This document shows positions 39,801 through 51,188 of a DNA stretch of 64,000 nt, in pieces. Positions within the stretch are counted from its first letter, which is position 1, and each line of letters opens with the position of its first letter. The DNA is from Aptenodytes patagonicus. Taxonomy: Eukaryota; Chordata; Aves; Sphenisciformes; Spheniscidae. The translations under genes were made by a program, and so were the position numbers. The stretch is from positions 64,293,816 to 64,357,815 of the forward strand of contig NC_134982.1 in NCBI RefSeq assembly GCF_965638725.1, in the 5' to 3' direction. The notes beneath the pieces were generated by a model. That model worked only from the letters and a program-made list of their open reading frames with translations, was not told the origin of the DNA and made no database searches.

Positions 39801-42008
39801 GAGGATGTGTGTCATATAACAGCAATGGCCTTTTGCATTTGGGGATTGCAAAGATATTTGAATTATATGCATGGAAAGAGTGGTAAGAATTTTGAAGATT
39901 TAGATCTTCATCAAAGCTTAATTTGTGTGATACAGGAAGTCATAAATGGTATTTGTTAGTAAGAATGATAGCTAAAAGCTGTATGAGATCAGTTCTAACT
40001 GTAGCCAATACAAAGATAGACATTTATTTTTAAAATGGTTTTTTTTGTTAACATGATATAACAACAGATCACAATGTTTCAAGAAGTTCATCAATATTTG
40101 ATTGATTTGGTTTTCATTTGGATAATGCAAATCCTGAAAGGATTTCTAACTCATCTCCTCAGCTTTCATATGAACTAGAAATTCTGTTCTATGTTGCACA
40201 TAGGTGTGATCTCAGTTTTGAAGGCAGTTTTTTTATGTGAAAAAAAACTTTATTCAGATATTGTATTTAAATCTAGACCTGTGGTATTATCTCTAAGTAT
40301 TCAGATGATTATCCAGTGAGTGTTGAAATTACGCAGCAAAAACTATGGAAACCTGGAAATGATCAGCACTGACGTGCTCCCCTTTTTTTCCTTTAGGTAA
40401 TAATGTCTAAAATCTTTCTGACGAGCTGCTACCCTGCATTGCAGTATGTCCCCTGAATGCATCTGTTCTTCTGGTACTTTAGAGGAGTTGGGACTAGCTA
40501 GCACTCTCCAGTGTGGTCCAAACTGCAGCATAACGAGGCAACCGGAATGTTAATGCAAGTTAACTGACTATACTACCTTGATGATAACTTCAAAATGCAG
40601 GTGGATAGGAAAGAATATAGTCATCTGCCTCAGATGTGCGATGTCATGCATAACAAAGGATAGAAGATGAACACTTGCTAAAGATACTAGCATCCCAAGT
40701 ACAAACTCTAAAAGGTAGACAAAATAATTTATAGTTGTTCAGAAATATGTTACTACTTGAATATCTGTTAACTCTAAAAATGAAACATCCAGAAGTTGCC
40801 CTTGATGCTCTGTGCTTGAATTATGCACACAGAGAGATATCTTCCCTCTGTAACATACGGAAAGAGAAAATATTCTCTTCAGACATTTTCCCACTAACAC
40901 ACACTGACTATACTAGTAGTAATATGCCTGTGTTTACTGTCATTTGTCAAACCATTTCCAGGAACAGAACAGAAAATAATTTTTCAACAAATGAAATTAT
41001 GCTGCTTTTGATTAGATATGCTAAGCGATTCAGAGTAGGAGAGTATACAGTAAAACAGCCTGAAGGAGCTGTGATACTTCAAGATAGAGACCCTTCTGCA
41101 GGTGATGTGTATCTCACGAACACAGTACTAGATTACCTTTAATACCCTGCAGGGCACATTGGCATCCTTTCTGTGTCCCCGACACCAAATACATGCAAGT
41201 TATTCCTCTCAATCAGAAAGAAAACTGTCTCAGGAGTCATGTAAGATTTAGACCCAGAGAGTTTTGAACGTGTTGTAGTGATCAGGCTCCACCTTTCCTG
41301 AAGAGCTAGGAGAGTCCTGTGGGCCAGACAACAGTGCCTGGGGAGGTCGCATGCTTTGTGCTGTGGGATGGGGCTGCCAAAAGCACGATTGTGCCGCACA
41401 CTCCTCTTTTGACTTCCTCCCCCCTCATTCACAACTGGATTTGGTCTTGGTTGGCAAGGTAGGTCGCTTAGATTCACTGAAAAGACCACACTTTCTCTGC
41501 TCCCATTTCTCCTCTTCCCACTGTCTGCTTTCAGAAGAAAACTGCATGAAGAGAAATGACCCGAAGGGCATTTCTTCACCAAAAGTTCAAAAAAGACAGT
41601 GAATTTGAAACTTGTTAAAAAAGCTCCAAGCAAGATACTTGCTGTCTCACAGGGAGAAAGAGAACTGAAGGTGGACCGTGGCTATCACGCTGCCGACAAA
41701 CACTGCTGAAGATCGCCTGTTCTTTTGCATTGCTTTTCTGTTTAAATGATGCTATTCATTCATGTCCCAAATGCTCACCGTTCAGTAGCAACCTCTTTAC
41801 CTAGGCTCTGCTATTTTTGCATGTGATTTTGTAGTTGCTTTGGGTTGATCCATTTAGTTATCTTTCATACTCTCAGAAAAAAAGTCTGACAGTCTCACAG
41901 ACCAACATAGCTTTAATGTAAGCCCCCTTCTTTATCTTTACAGCAAAAATTTCTCCTTTCTTACATGGCTTGTCATTCAGGCATGTAAAACAATAAAGAA
42001 GATAAAGG

Positions 42009-42024
42009 CATATATATATATATA
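42009..42024 (+). repeat. (AT)n microsatellite
   Basis: A short alternating AT run (catatatatatatatatac). Confidence 0.75.
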
Positions 42025-45000
42025 CAGAACTGGTTCTATACAGGCTCCAATGCATATCATTACAATAGCTTAAGAGGAGCCTATTTATGGTATTGCTAAC
42101 AAGAACATCTTCCTTGACTAGCAAATCGAAAGTTACCACTTTAAAATAAGATTCAGCTACTACCAAACTGGCTGGAATATGCAAACAGCATTTTCAAATC
42201 TGTGTCAGTGTTTTGCAGCTGACATCCTCCTACTGCAGCATTAAAGCAGCGTTAGAAAAGCATTTTGTGTATTTCTGTTTTTAGTAAGAGGAGGAAATTC
42301 CACTTATACACAGGGAAGCTCTTCTACCCATTGACAGAGATGATCTTCCACATTAGCAGCTCATGGTACTCAATATACAATAAAGAAATACTTTGACTTA
42401 TAATTTTTATTTCAGCAGGTTTTCCTGTCGCAAAGCTATCAACAACCACCAGGTCCTAGCTATTATTCATCAGTACCACCACTGTTACTACACTAAAATT
42501 GTACCCCTTGCTTCTTTTCAATTAGAAAATCCTACCTAAAATACCTAACCTGACTTGGAAAATATAAACCTCTCCACCATATTAATTTTAATTGACTTCC
42601 TTGAGGTATTTTCAAAGGCTCCTGTCTGGCAAGCTGAAGACTGAAAAAAGGGCTTGTTTTTACTGTGGTTTAAAGGTTGTTGAAGAAACATTGGATTATA
42701 ATCCTGTTTACACTATCCTTCCTTTTTGTTACCTAGTTCTCCTTTACTTCTTCTTGAAAGCCTTTTACTATGCCTCAGGAGGGCAAAGCGACTCTGGTAT
42801 AAATGAAAATCATGCCCTTTACATTTTGGCCCCAGGACATCATTAAACCCTCATACTTATTCATTAGTAACCATCATTAGTTGTTTTGTTTATTATTATT
42901 TATGATATATGGCTCAGAGCAAGGTAATTGTCTATCTATGGAGAGGCTTAACACTGAAAAAAAAATCATAATTATGTGGAATTTTAGGACAACAAAGATC
43001 TGTAAATATAGATTTTGCTTATTAGCCTATAAAGAATAAAGGCTTATTCTCCACACAGTGATATTCCTTCTCTTGCCTAAATAATTATGCATCTTAGCTG
43101 TCTGTGTGCACCACACTGACTAAAGGACTGCACATGACCAACATATTTTCCTATCTGTTTTCCATTGTGAATATCCTAAAGCACTCAGCAACACAAAATA
43201 CAGGGGAAAGAGTATGGATTCCAAAAATATGCAGGTAAAATAGAACTCAAATTACTGAGCTGGGGTTGTTTTTCTTTTCCCATCTTTGACATTTTTCAGA
43301 GCAGGATACCTATAGCAACAAGCGCTAAAATCACAGTATCAATTCAGATGTGCTCACAAAGTTACTCCATCACCACAGAGAGACTGCCCTATTAAAAGGA
43401 CAATGTGGAACAGGATTCCTACAGCTGCATACATTTGTTTTATGAAAGAATAAGTATAACCCTGACGTTGCTGCTTTAAAATGTGTCTTTTAGGGCAATA
43501 GTCTCAAATTCACTAAAACACAATGGGCCTTTTCAGGATTGATGTCATTGCAAGTTCAAAGCAAAAGATAATGCATCTGGAAATATACTTTGGGAGTGTA
43601 TATCGAAATTACATTCATACCAAATATATCACTTTCTCAGCAAAATATCCTCCTCTCTCTCCACCTAAAATCATCTGTCAGATTTTGCTTTCAAACCCAG
43701 GGAAGAGAACTTTTTAAAATTATTTTATTATCATATATACACATGAGGAATGTGACATGAGCTCATGTTGAAGCCTTGTACTCCTTTGGTTCTGACAAGT
43801 ACTGAATTTTGTTTTGGTTAGTTTGGACAGGATTTCAATGACAAGGTAGCAACAGCCAGGGGCACTTCAGGAGTCCTGAACACTGGTTTAACCTTTGATA
43901 CCAGGTTCATACATCCAAAGGCTACACAGAGATGATGGTCAGACCGTTTGTCTCCTGTACAACACATGACAATGAGCCTTATCCACTAGTATTTGCCAGC
44001 TGTTCTACAATTCACTAATTGAACCCCCCTCCATAATCAATCAAGCCTCAGTTTAAAGAAGGCTCTCTTTGTATACCCTCAGTGTTCCACAAAACCTCAT
44101 TACATCAGCCTCAACAAGAAAGGAAAAGGAAAAAAAAATATTTTCAAGGTAAAAGAGCAGCTGAGCAATCAAAGAGGAAACTTATTTTTGTTTGTTTTAG
44201 TTGTCATCTTGGCTTTCTGAGCAAGAAAAAGGCTACCAACAATAGTAGTGTACTTCATTCAGTGGCAATAGTTGTGTCTTATTGGGAGATTACAGTATCA
44301 ATAAGTCTTCTCAATCTTTAATAACTAAAAACCTACATATACATTTACTTACATGGTGACATACACGTTTCCACAAAATTTAATGAGTTTCATATTAAGC
44401 AAGCAAGCCATTACTGTTATATGTCATTGAAAGTCTGGAATGAAGTCTTTGACAGAATTGGTTCTGTGATTACCCAGCTACCCTGGTACAGCTAGCTTCA
44501 ACATAGGCAAAAAGAGGCAGCTCACCCACTCTGCTTATGTTGAGGCCAGGCAGAGTGCAGTTGGAGCAACCTCCCTAGTGTCTCCCTACAGAAGAGCATG
44601 GCTGGAAAAGGTGCAAAGGCGATCTACCCCTCTGAAAGCCCTCACTGCTCCTGCCTCTAGCAACACAGGACAAGCTTTGGAGCTCTTCCCTGGCCACTCA
44701 CCTCCACCAGCATCCCAAGTTTGTAACTACAGCCCACAGCCTTTGCCTCTCTTTTTTCTATTTCTAGCAGCTGACTGGCCAAAAGAAGGAAAGCAAGGTC
44801 ACTGCTGAGGGAAATGAACAGAAGAAGCTGTACTCGTGGGATGCCGTTGTACTGGGGAAGGAAAGGGCACCTGCTGGTCTTGGGCAAGACTGGAAGTTGT
44901 GGGAAGAGGTTTGCAGAAGGGGGTAGGAGGAGACCTGTAAAAGACACACCCTCCCTGCCACCACCTGGCGGCACCGTCAGATTCCCTGTTCTGCTTCTCA

Positions 45001-46021
45001 TCTCACACATCTGCTCATTCCTCAGAGTACTGTCTTCTTCCTCCCTTGACCCATTTTGCCACCACGGCAAAAATGCTTGTGAACTTATCATGACTCGAGG
45101 AAGCCATGTATTGGACAAATGCTGTCAGCCCCAGCAAGCCCCATTTTGTATTTATATTCTGTTCAAGTAAGAACAAATTGAATTTTGTGAGCACACATCA
45201 AAGTATTTATACAGAAAAACAAGCAGTATCATTGAAGTATTAATACAGTTATCAGGATTCAAATTTAAAGCAGTAATTCCCAACCAAGAGAAATCTGTCA
45301 AAAAAAACCCAGAAAAAAGCAGAGTTACAAGGATCACTCAGAAGGCCTTGCTAGTGCCACCAAAAAAAAAAGAAATTAAGAAAATTCTGTGCTTTGCAAA
45401 ACAAACAGAGCACAAATATCAAATAGTATCATTGTGTTAACAAGTTATAACCAGTTCCCTGCTCCCATGAGACCATATTTCATTTTCATCATTTCAGTTT
45501 AAAACTGGTAAACCATTTCTGTAGGAAAAAGATCTCAAAAACTACTACAGCATACTGTATCTTCATGTTTAGTAGAATTCTGTTGTTGCAACACCCAATT
45601 TTTGCACAATACAACTTTGCAATTCTTTATGCAAACTGAAGAATAAGGGAGTTTACTGATGTATCTTTAAAAATCACCGAAAAAGTAGTATCTTGGAAAT
45701 AATTACAGATTTAACAGTTCATCCTAAGGGCTGTCCCTACAAGCTTCATCATCTACTTCTCAATTAAATTCAAGTGAACAGGTTAAAAACAACATGAAGG
45801 AGGAATTAACTTAAGCTACTTCAGACCCAACAGGCTGTTCCACGTCTTGGCACAGCCAACAGAGAAATGCATTAAATGTTTAAAGCAAACACAGAGGGCA
45901 CAGCTTTTCCTGAGTGTTGTTGGCTTAACAGCCTCAAAAGGCTTCCAGATTTGTGATCTCGCCTTGACCTCATGCAAAAGATTAAAAATCCAGATAAGAA
46001 TACAGCTAGTACCAATCTCTT

Positions 46022-48781
46022 TCCAGAAGATGAGACATAACTATGACCTAATTTCTATCACAGAAACTTGGTGGGATGAATCGCATGATTGCAGTGCTGT
46101 GATTCATGGCTATAAACTATTCAGAAGGGACAGGCAAGGAAGGAGAGGTAAGGGAGTTGATCTCTATGCCAAAAATGGGATTGATTGGACAGAGCTTGTG
46201 TGCAATCTATCCAATTTATCTTTGAAGAACAGCAATGTGCAGGTCGAGAGCTTATGGTTGAAAATTAGAGACCAAGCCAACAAAGAAAACTTTGCAGTTG
46301 GTGTCTGCTACAGGCCACCTGATCAAGGAGAGGAGGATGAAGGGTTCTTTCTTCAACTGCAAGCAGCATCACACTCACAGGCCCTGATCCTGATAGGGGA
46401 CTTCAACCACATAGACATCTGCTGGAAAAGTGGCACAAAAGCTACTGGAGTGCATTGAGGACAACTTTCTAGTCCAGGTGATGGAGAGCCCGACCAGAGG
46501 AGAGGCACTGCTGGAATTGTTGTTCACTAGTGCAGAAGAACACTAGTGCAGGTCAAGATTGGAGGTAGCCTGGGCTGCAGCAATCATGCCCTGGTGGAAT
46601 TCTCAATCTTGAGGGTTACAGGTAAAAAGTAGAGTCAGGACCCTAAACCCCAGAACGGCAAACTTTCGGCTGTTTAGGGCGCTAGAGCATGGGATCCCTT
46701 GGGAAACTGCTCTCAGAGGCAAAGGAGCAAATGAGAGCTGATAGGTATTTGAAGATGTTTTTCTTAGGGAGCAACAGCTCTCAACCCAGACGTGCAAGAA
46801 GTCAGGCAGGAGAGGCAAGAGGCCAGCTCGGCTAAGTCAAGACCTCTTAGCCAAAATAAAACACAAAACCAAAATGCATAGGCAGTGGAGGCAGGGATAC
46901 ACATTCTGGGGAGATTATAGGGATATGGCCTGGGAGTGCAGGGAGGGGATCAGGAAAGCCAAGGCACATCTGGAGCTGAACTCGGCTAGAGACATGAAAA
47001 ATAAAGAAGGGTTTTTCAGGTACATAGGACAAGAAAGGAATATGAAAGAAACTGTGTCCCTCCCCCCGATGAGCGAAACAGGAGACCTGGCTACAACTGC
47101 CATGGAGGAGGCTGAGGTTCTCAATAACTTTTTTGCCTCCATCTTCACCCGCAAGTGCTCTACCCATGCCACCCAATTCAAAAAATCCAAATGAGAATGA
47201 AGTACCACCCACCGTAGAAGATCAGGTTTGAGACCATCTAAAGAACCTAAATGTGCACATGTCCATGGGACCTGATGAGATGCAGCCGAGGGTCCTGAGG
47301 AAACTGGCGGATGAAGTTGCTAGGCTGCTATCCATCATATTTGAAAAGTCATGGCAGACTGGTAAAGTTCCCACAGACTGGAAAAGGGGAAACATAATGC
47401 CCATTTTTAAAGAGGGAAAAAAGGAAGACCAGGGGAACTACAGGCCAGTCAGTCTCACCTCTGTTCCCAGCAAGATCATGGAACAGATCCTCCTGGAACC
47501 TATGCTAAGGCACATGGAAAACAGAGAGGTGATTGGTGACAGCCAACATTGCTTCACTAAAGGTAAATCATGCCTGACAAACTTGGTGGCCTTCTATGAT
47601 GGGGTTACAGCATTGGTGAATAAGGAAAGAGTGACTGATGTCATCTACCTGGACTCATGCAAAGCATTGGATACTGTCCCACACAACATCCTTGTCTCTA
47701 AAATGGAGACACCTGGATTTGATGGATGGACTGCACAGTGGATAAGGAATTGGCTGGATGGTTGCACTCTAAGAGTTGCCGTCATCAGCTTAATGTCCCA
47801 GTGGAGAATAGCGCAAGTGGTGTTCCTCAGGGGTCCTTATTGGGACCAGTATTATTTAACATCTTTGTTGGGGACATCGACAGTGGGATGGAGTGCACCC
47901 TCAGCAAGTTTGTGGATGGCACCAAGCTGAGTGGTGCTGTTGATGCTCTAGAGGGAAAGGGTGCCATCCAGAGGGACCTTGACAGGCTTGAGAGGTGGGC
48001 CCATGCAAGCCTCATGAAGGTCAACAAGGACAAGTGTAAGGTCCTGCACCTGGGTTGGGGCAATCCCAAACATGGATACAGGCTGGACAATGAGTGGATT
48101 GAGAGCAGCCCAGCAGAGAAGGACGTGTAGGTATTGGTGGATGAAAAGCTGAATATGAGCCAGCAATGCGTGTTTGCAGCCCAGAAGGCCAACCATATCC
48201 TGGGCTGCATCAAAAGAAGCGTGGCCAGCAGGTCAAGGGAGGTGATTCTCCCCCTCCACACCACTCTCATGAAACCCCATCTGGAGTACTGGGTTCAGCT
48301 CTGGGGCCCCCAGCATAAGAAAGACATGGACATGCTCAAGCACATCCAGAGGAGGGCCACGAAGATGATCAGAGGACTGGAGCATACCCCCTATGAGGAC
48401 AGGCTGAGAGAGTTGGGGTTGTTTAGCCTAAAGAAGGGAAGGCTCCAGGGAGATCTTATAGCAGCCTTCCAGTACTTGAAGGGGGCCTACAGGAAAGATG
48501 GGGAGGGACTCTTTAGCAGGGACAAGGGGTAACTGTTTTAAAGTGAAAGAGGGTAGATTTAGATTAGACACTAGGATGAAATTCTTTACTGTGAGGGTAG
48601 TCAGACACTGGAACAGGTTGCCCAGAGAAGCTGTGGATGCCCCCTCCCTGGAAGTGTTCAAGGCCAGGCTGGATGGGGCTTTGAACAACCTGGTCTAGTG
48701 GAAGGTCTCCCTGCCTATGGCAGGGGCGTTGGAACTAGATGATCTCTAAGGTCCCTTCCAACCCAAACCATTCTATCATTT
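46022..48781 (+). mobile_element. 5'-truncated CR1 LINE, about 2.76 kb
   Basis: CR1 similarity begins abruptly near 46022, inside the ORF2 endonuclease domain (NYDLISITETWWDESHD). It runs to the 3' end with aaggtcccttccaacccaaa and ccattctatcatt at 48778. ORF1 is absent, as expected from incomplete reverse transcription. The coding region has several frameshifts and stops. The copy is related to but distinct from the one at 25.9-29.8 kb, with many substitutions and a different set of lesions, so it is an independent insertion and not a duplication. Confidence 0.92.
46030..48698 (+). pseudogene. CR1 ORF2 relic with mutated reverse-transcriptase active site
   Basis: The endonuclease piece reads LISITETWWDESHDCSAVIH through LILIGDFNHIDICWKSG, then a stop near 46458. 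Broken linker frames follow. The RT piece from 47253 keeps [40 protein letters not shown] and [17 protein letters not shown], in which F-C-K-A-F is altered to S-C-K-A-L. After a frameshift near 47770 it continues [20 protein letters not shown] and then F-V-D-G at 47909-47920 in place of the usual F-A-D-D, so a metal-binding Asp is lost. A TAG at 48128-48130 and a frameshift near 48515 follow. The final frame ends at a TAG at 48696-48698. Confidence 0.9.
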
Positions 48782-49509
48782 TAACTCTTTTCACAGGAAA
48801 TATAAACAGCTTACATGGCTTGTAAGGAGTTATTTTTGTAGCGATAAAGAATTGCATTTTGCAACTCTTCTATAGCAATTAAAAAAAGCAAATAGAAAGG
48901 TTCACTGGTTGGTTTTCTTCAGGTGTTCAATCAAGCACAGAATAAGGAAACACAGGGGGAAACAGGAGCTTTCTGCCTTGTATAACAAGGAATGTGTCTG
49001 TAGAGCTGTGACTGTTATCAGACAGCTCCCTGAGTAACCTTAACCAAAATCTTAAGATGTAAACAGGCACAAGAACTAAGGGAACTTCCCCTTTGACTTG
49101 AAGGGAGGTTCTTTTTACACTACATTAATTGCTTTCATTATGGCTATTTAAGAAAAATCTGTTACCTGCGTGTCTAATAGCCAAAACAGGTAATTTACCC
49201 TTTCAAAACCTGCCAGAATTTGAAAGGAGGAAACAAAACATTAAAAAGGCTCTGTTGTTGCGTTTTTTAAAGGCAAAAAAAAGCATGTTAACTTTGAAAT
49301 GAAAAAGTTTTATGGAAATATTAAAATGAACTATGTGACGTAAACAGAATTAAGTAAGATGCTTCCAATGTACCAGTGCATGTATAGACAACATGAACCT
49401 TTAACAGAAACAAGCTTATTTTTCATATTTGCTTTCTCATTCTTGTGGAATGCTTGGTTTTAACCTAACATAGGGAAAGAAGATTTTCTTCCTTGCAGCT
49501 AAGAGTTCT
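48782..49509. other. Intergenic between CR1 and the PJA2 3' flank
   Basis: AT-rich sequence with no exon or repeat recognised. It may include the most distal part of the PJA2 3' UTR. Confidence 0.45.
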
Positions 49510-51056
49510 TTTATTTGAGAATTCTCTTTGAGAAAAAAAAAAAAATTATTATTCTAGGAAAACATTATACTTTACAGGGCCTTTTCAAGAACTAGGCCCA
49601 TTTTAACCGAACAATTTTATATTTGAAGCAGGAACCACAGAATCTGCACAGAACCTGTTATGACTTCATTTACCAAAAAAAAAAATCACAACAAACATTT
49701 GGACATGATCCGAAGGTTTGGATTTCTTTACTTTCTATTTTGTGTTAAACACTTCTACTGGTAATCTTTTGAGTATGACCTGGCATATGCTTTTTCAGAC
49801 ACCTCGTTAGAAAGACCTTTCATCTGCTGTTTCCTCAGATGAAAAGCCAGGAAAGATCTGCAAATAAGACCTCTACATTCAAGTTAAAAAAAAAGAAAAA
49901 AGAGAACATGAACACTCTTCTTTTAGACAGCTGTTTAGAAATAGGAAGAAGTCAGAGCTGAGACCAACAACAGATAACAAAAGGAAGGAAAAAGCTTCTA
50001 GCTTAGCTCTTGACACTGCTGGTTAAGTCTGGAATCAAAAGCTTCTAGCAAGAGGATTTCCAAATCTTGCCACAGAAATTAAAGGAATTCTCTTTAGAAA
50101 ACACTGTGCTTAAGAGATTAAATGAAGGCCAACATATTGTGCTGTTCCAGAGAGAAACAGAGTACAGGCTGGTTAAAATACCTGTAACGTTTGCTGCAAG
50201 GGGAGCTACTGAAGAATAAAAGGCCCTAACAAAGAACAAGTTTGATACTAAGTCCCCTGCAAGCAATACAAATGTCTTCATTTCCACTTTCTCTTAAATC
50301 TACACACATTCCATACACACCTTAGAAGAGCTTTAAGATTGCATTACTATTTTGTTGTCTGGGGTAGTTGGTAGCCATCGATCAACCTTCTCCACAGCAC
50401 TAGTTTGTAATAGAGATGCAGAAGATTATAGCAATTCTTGGATTAGTATAAATTCTGCACTTATTAAAAAACCAGCAGCAATTTAATAGCACTTCTGACA
50501 TTAAGAAAAAAGTTTATTATGGAATAAACTGGTAAGAAATATCGTTCCATTATGCAATTAGTTTCCAGTGAAATCAAATTCTACCACTGCTGGCATCACA
50601 GAACTTCTTCACATTTGATGCAAATATGAGAGATCAATTACAAAGTCACTCAGTGGCACTAAATTTGACAAAAACAAATAGTTCAGTTATATTGCTGATT
50701 ATAAGCCTAACTTTAATAAGCTGCAACTACACTGCAGCTGCAAGAACTTGAACAAAGTGCCACATTAATTATCTTTTTGGAAAAATTTATCATAATACAA
50801 ACTTTAGACATTACAGTTACCATCAACATTCTACTAAGAAAAAAGGCTGCATGTTCTTCCAACTTACAGTTTGAAAATTTAAGCTATTATTGTAAATCTG
50901 AAGAGTTTAGAAAGTCTTGCACCCTCTTTCTAAACTAAAATATAGAATATAGATAGTATTTCACATATAATATTTTATACATAATTGTTTTCACATTGTA
51001 ATTAAACAGGAAAAATTTACATTTTTATTTTGGTGGCAAAGACATAATTTCAGACC
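49510..51056 (-). other. Probable PJA2 3' UTR and candidate poly(A) signals
   Basis: AT-rich noncoding DNA directly downstream of the Praja stop. AATAAA hexamers on the minus strand occur at 51029-51024 (28 nt after the stop, probably too close to be the main site), 50518-50513 (about 540 nt after) and 49515-49510 (about 1.5 kb after). Mammalian PJA2 transcripts have a long 3' UTR, so the more distal sites are plausible. The true end cannot be set from sequence alone. A CR1 element ends at about 48781, so the UTR probably stops before it. Confidence 0.4.
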
Positions 51057-51188
51057 CTAGTTTGAAGCTCCTGTAGCACTGTGAACAGAAGATGCAGAAT
51101 CATGATCAGATAGAAAGGAAACAGTGGCAGCAGCTGCTTCAGGAAGCACGGGTGCAAGTACATGTCGACAAACTGGGCATGTTCCCGA
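51057..51188 (-). CDS. PJA2: Praja exon E: last two RING cysteines, C-terminal tail and stop
   Basis: 132 nt including the TAG stop at 51059-51057. The acceptor is a long polypyrimidine run ending in AG at 51190-51189. It encodes [19 protein letters not shown], then [20 protein letters not shown] and GASN. The CPVC pair supplies the last two zinc ligands, so an intron splits the RING. The 36 residues after it form a low-complexity Ala/Ser/His tail with no recognised domain. Reading frames other than this one in the exon are shadows. Confidence 0.9.
   Translation of the reverse strand, partial: SGTCPVCRHVLAPVLPEAAAATVSFLSDHDSASSVHSATGASN

Larger units (their letters stand above)
29790..46021. 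other. Intergenic desert, no gene seen
   Basis: About 16 kb of largely AT-rich DNA. The two longest ORFs, 190 codons at 30234-30806 (+) and 135 codons at 40735-41142 (+), show no domain, repeats or signal I can recognise. No mobile element or RNA gene was identified. Simple repeats include (TAAA)-rich DNA at 30822-30848 and a TA run at 42009-42024. Confidence 0.5.
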
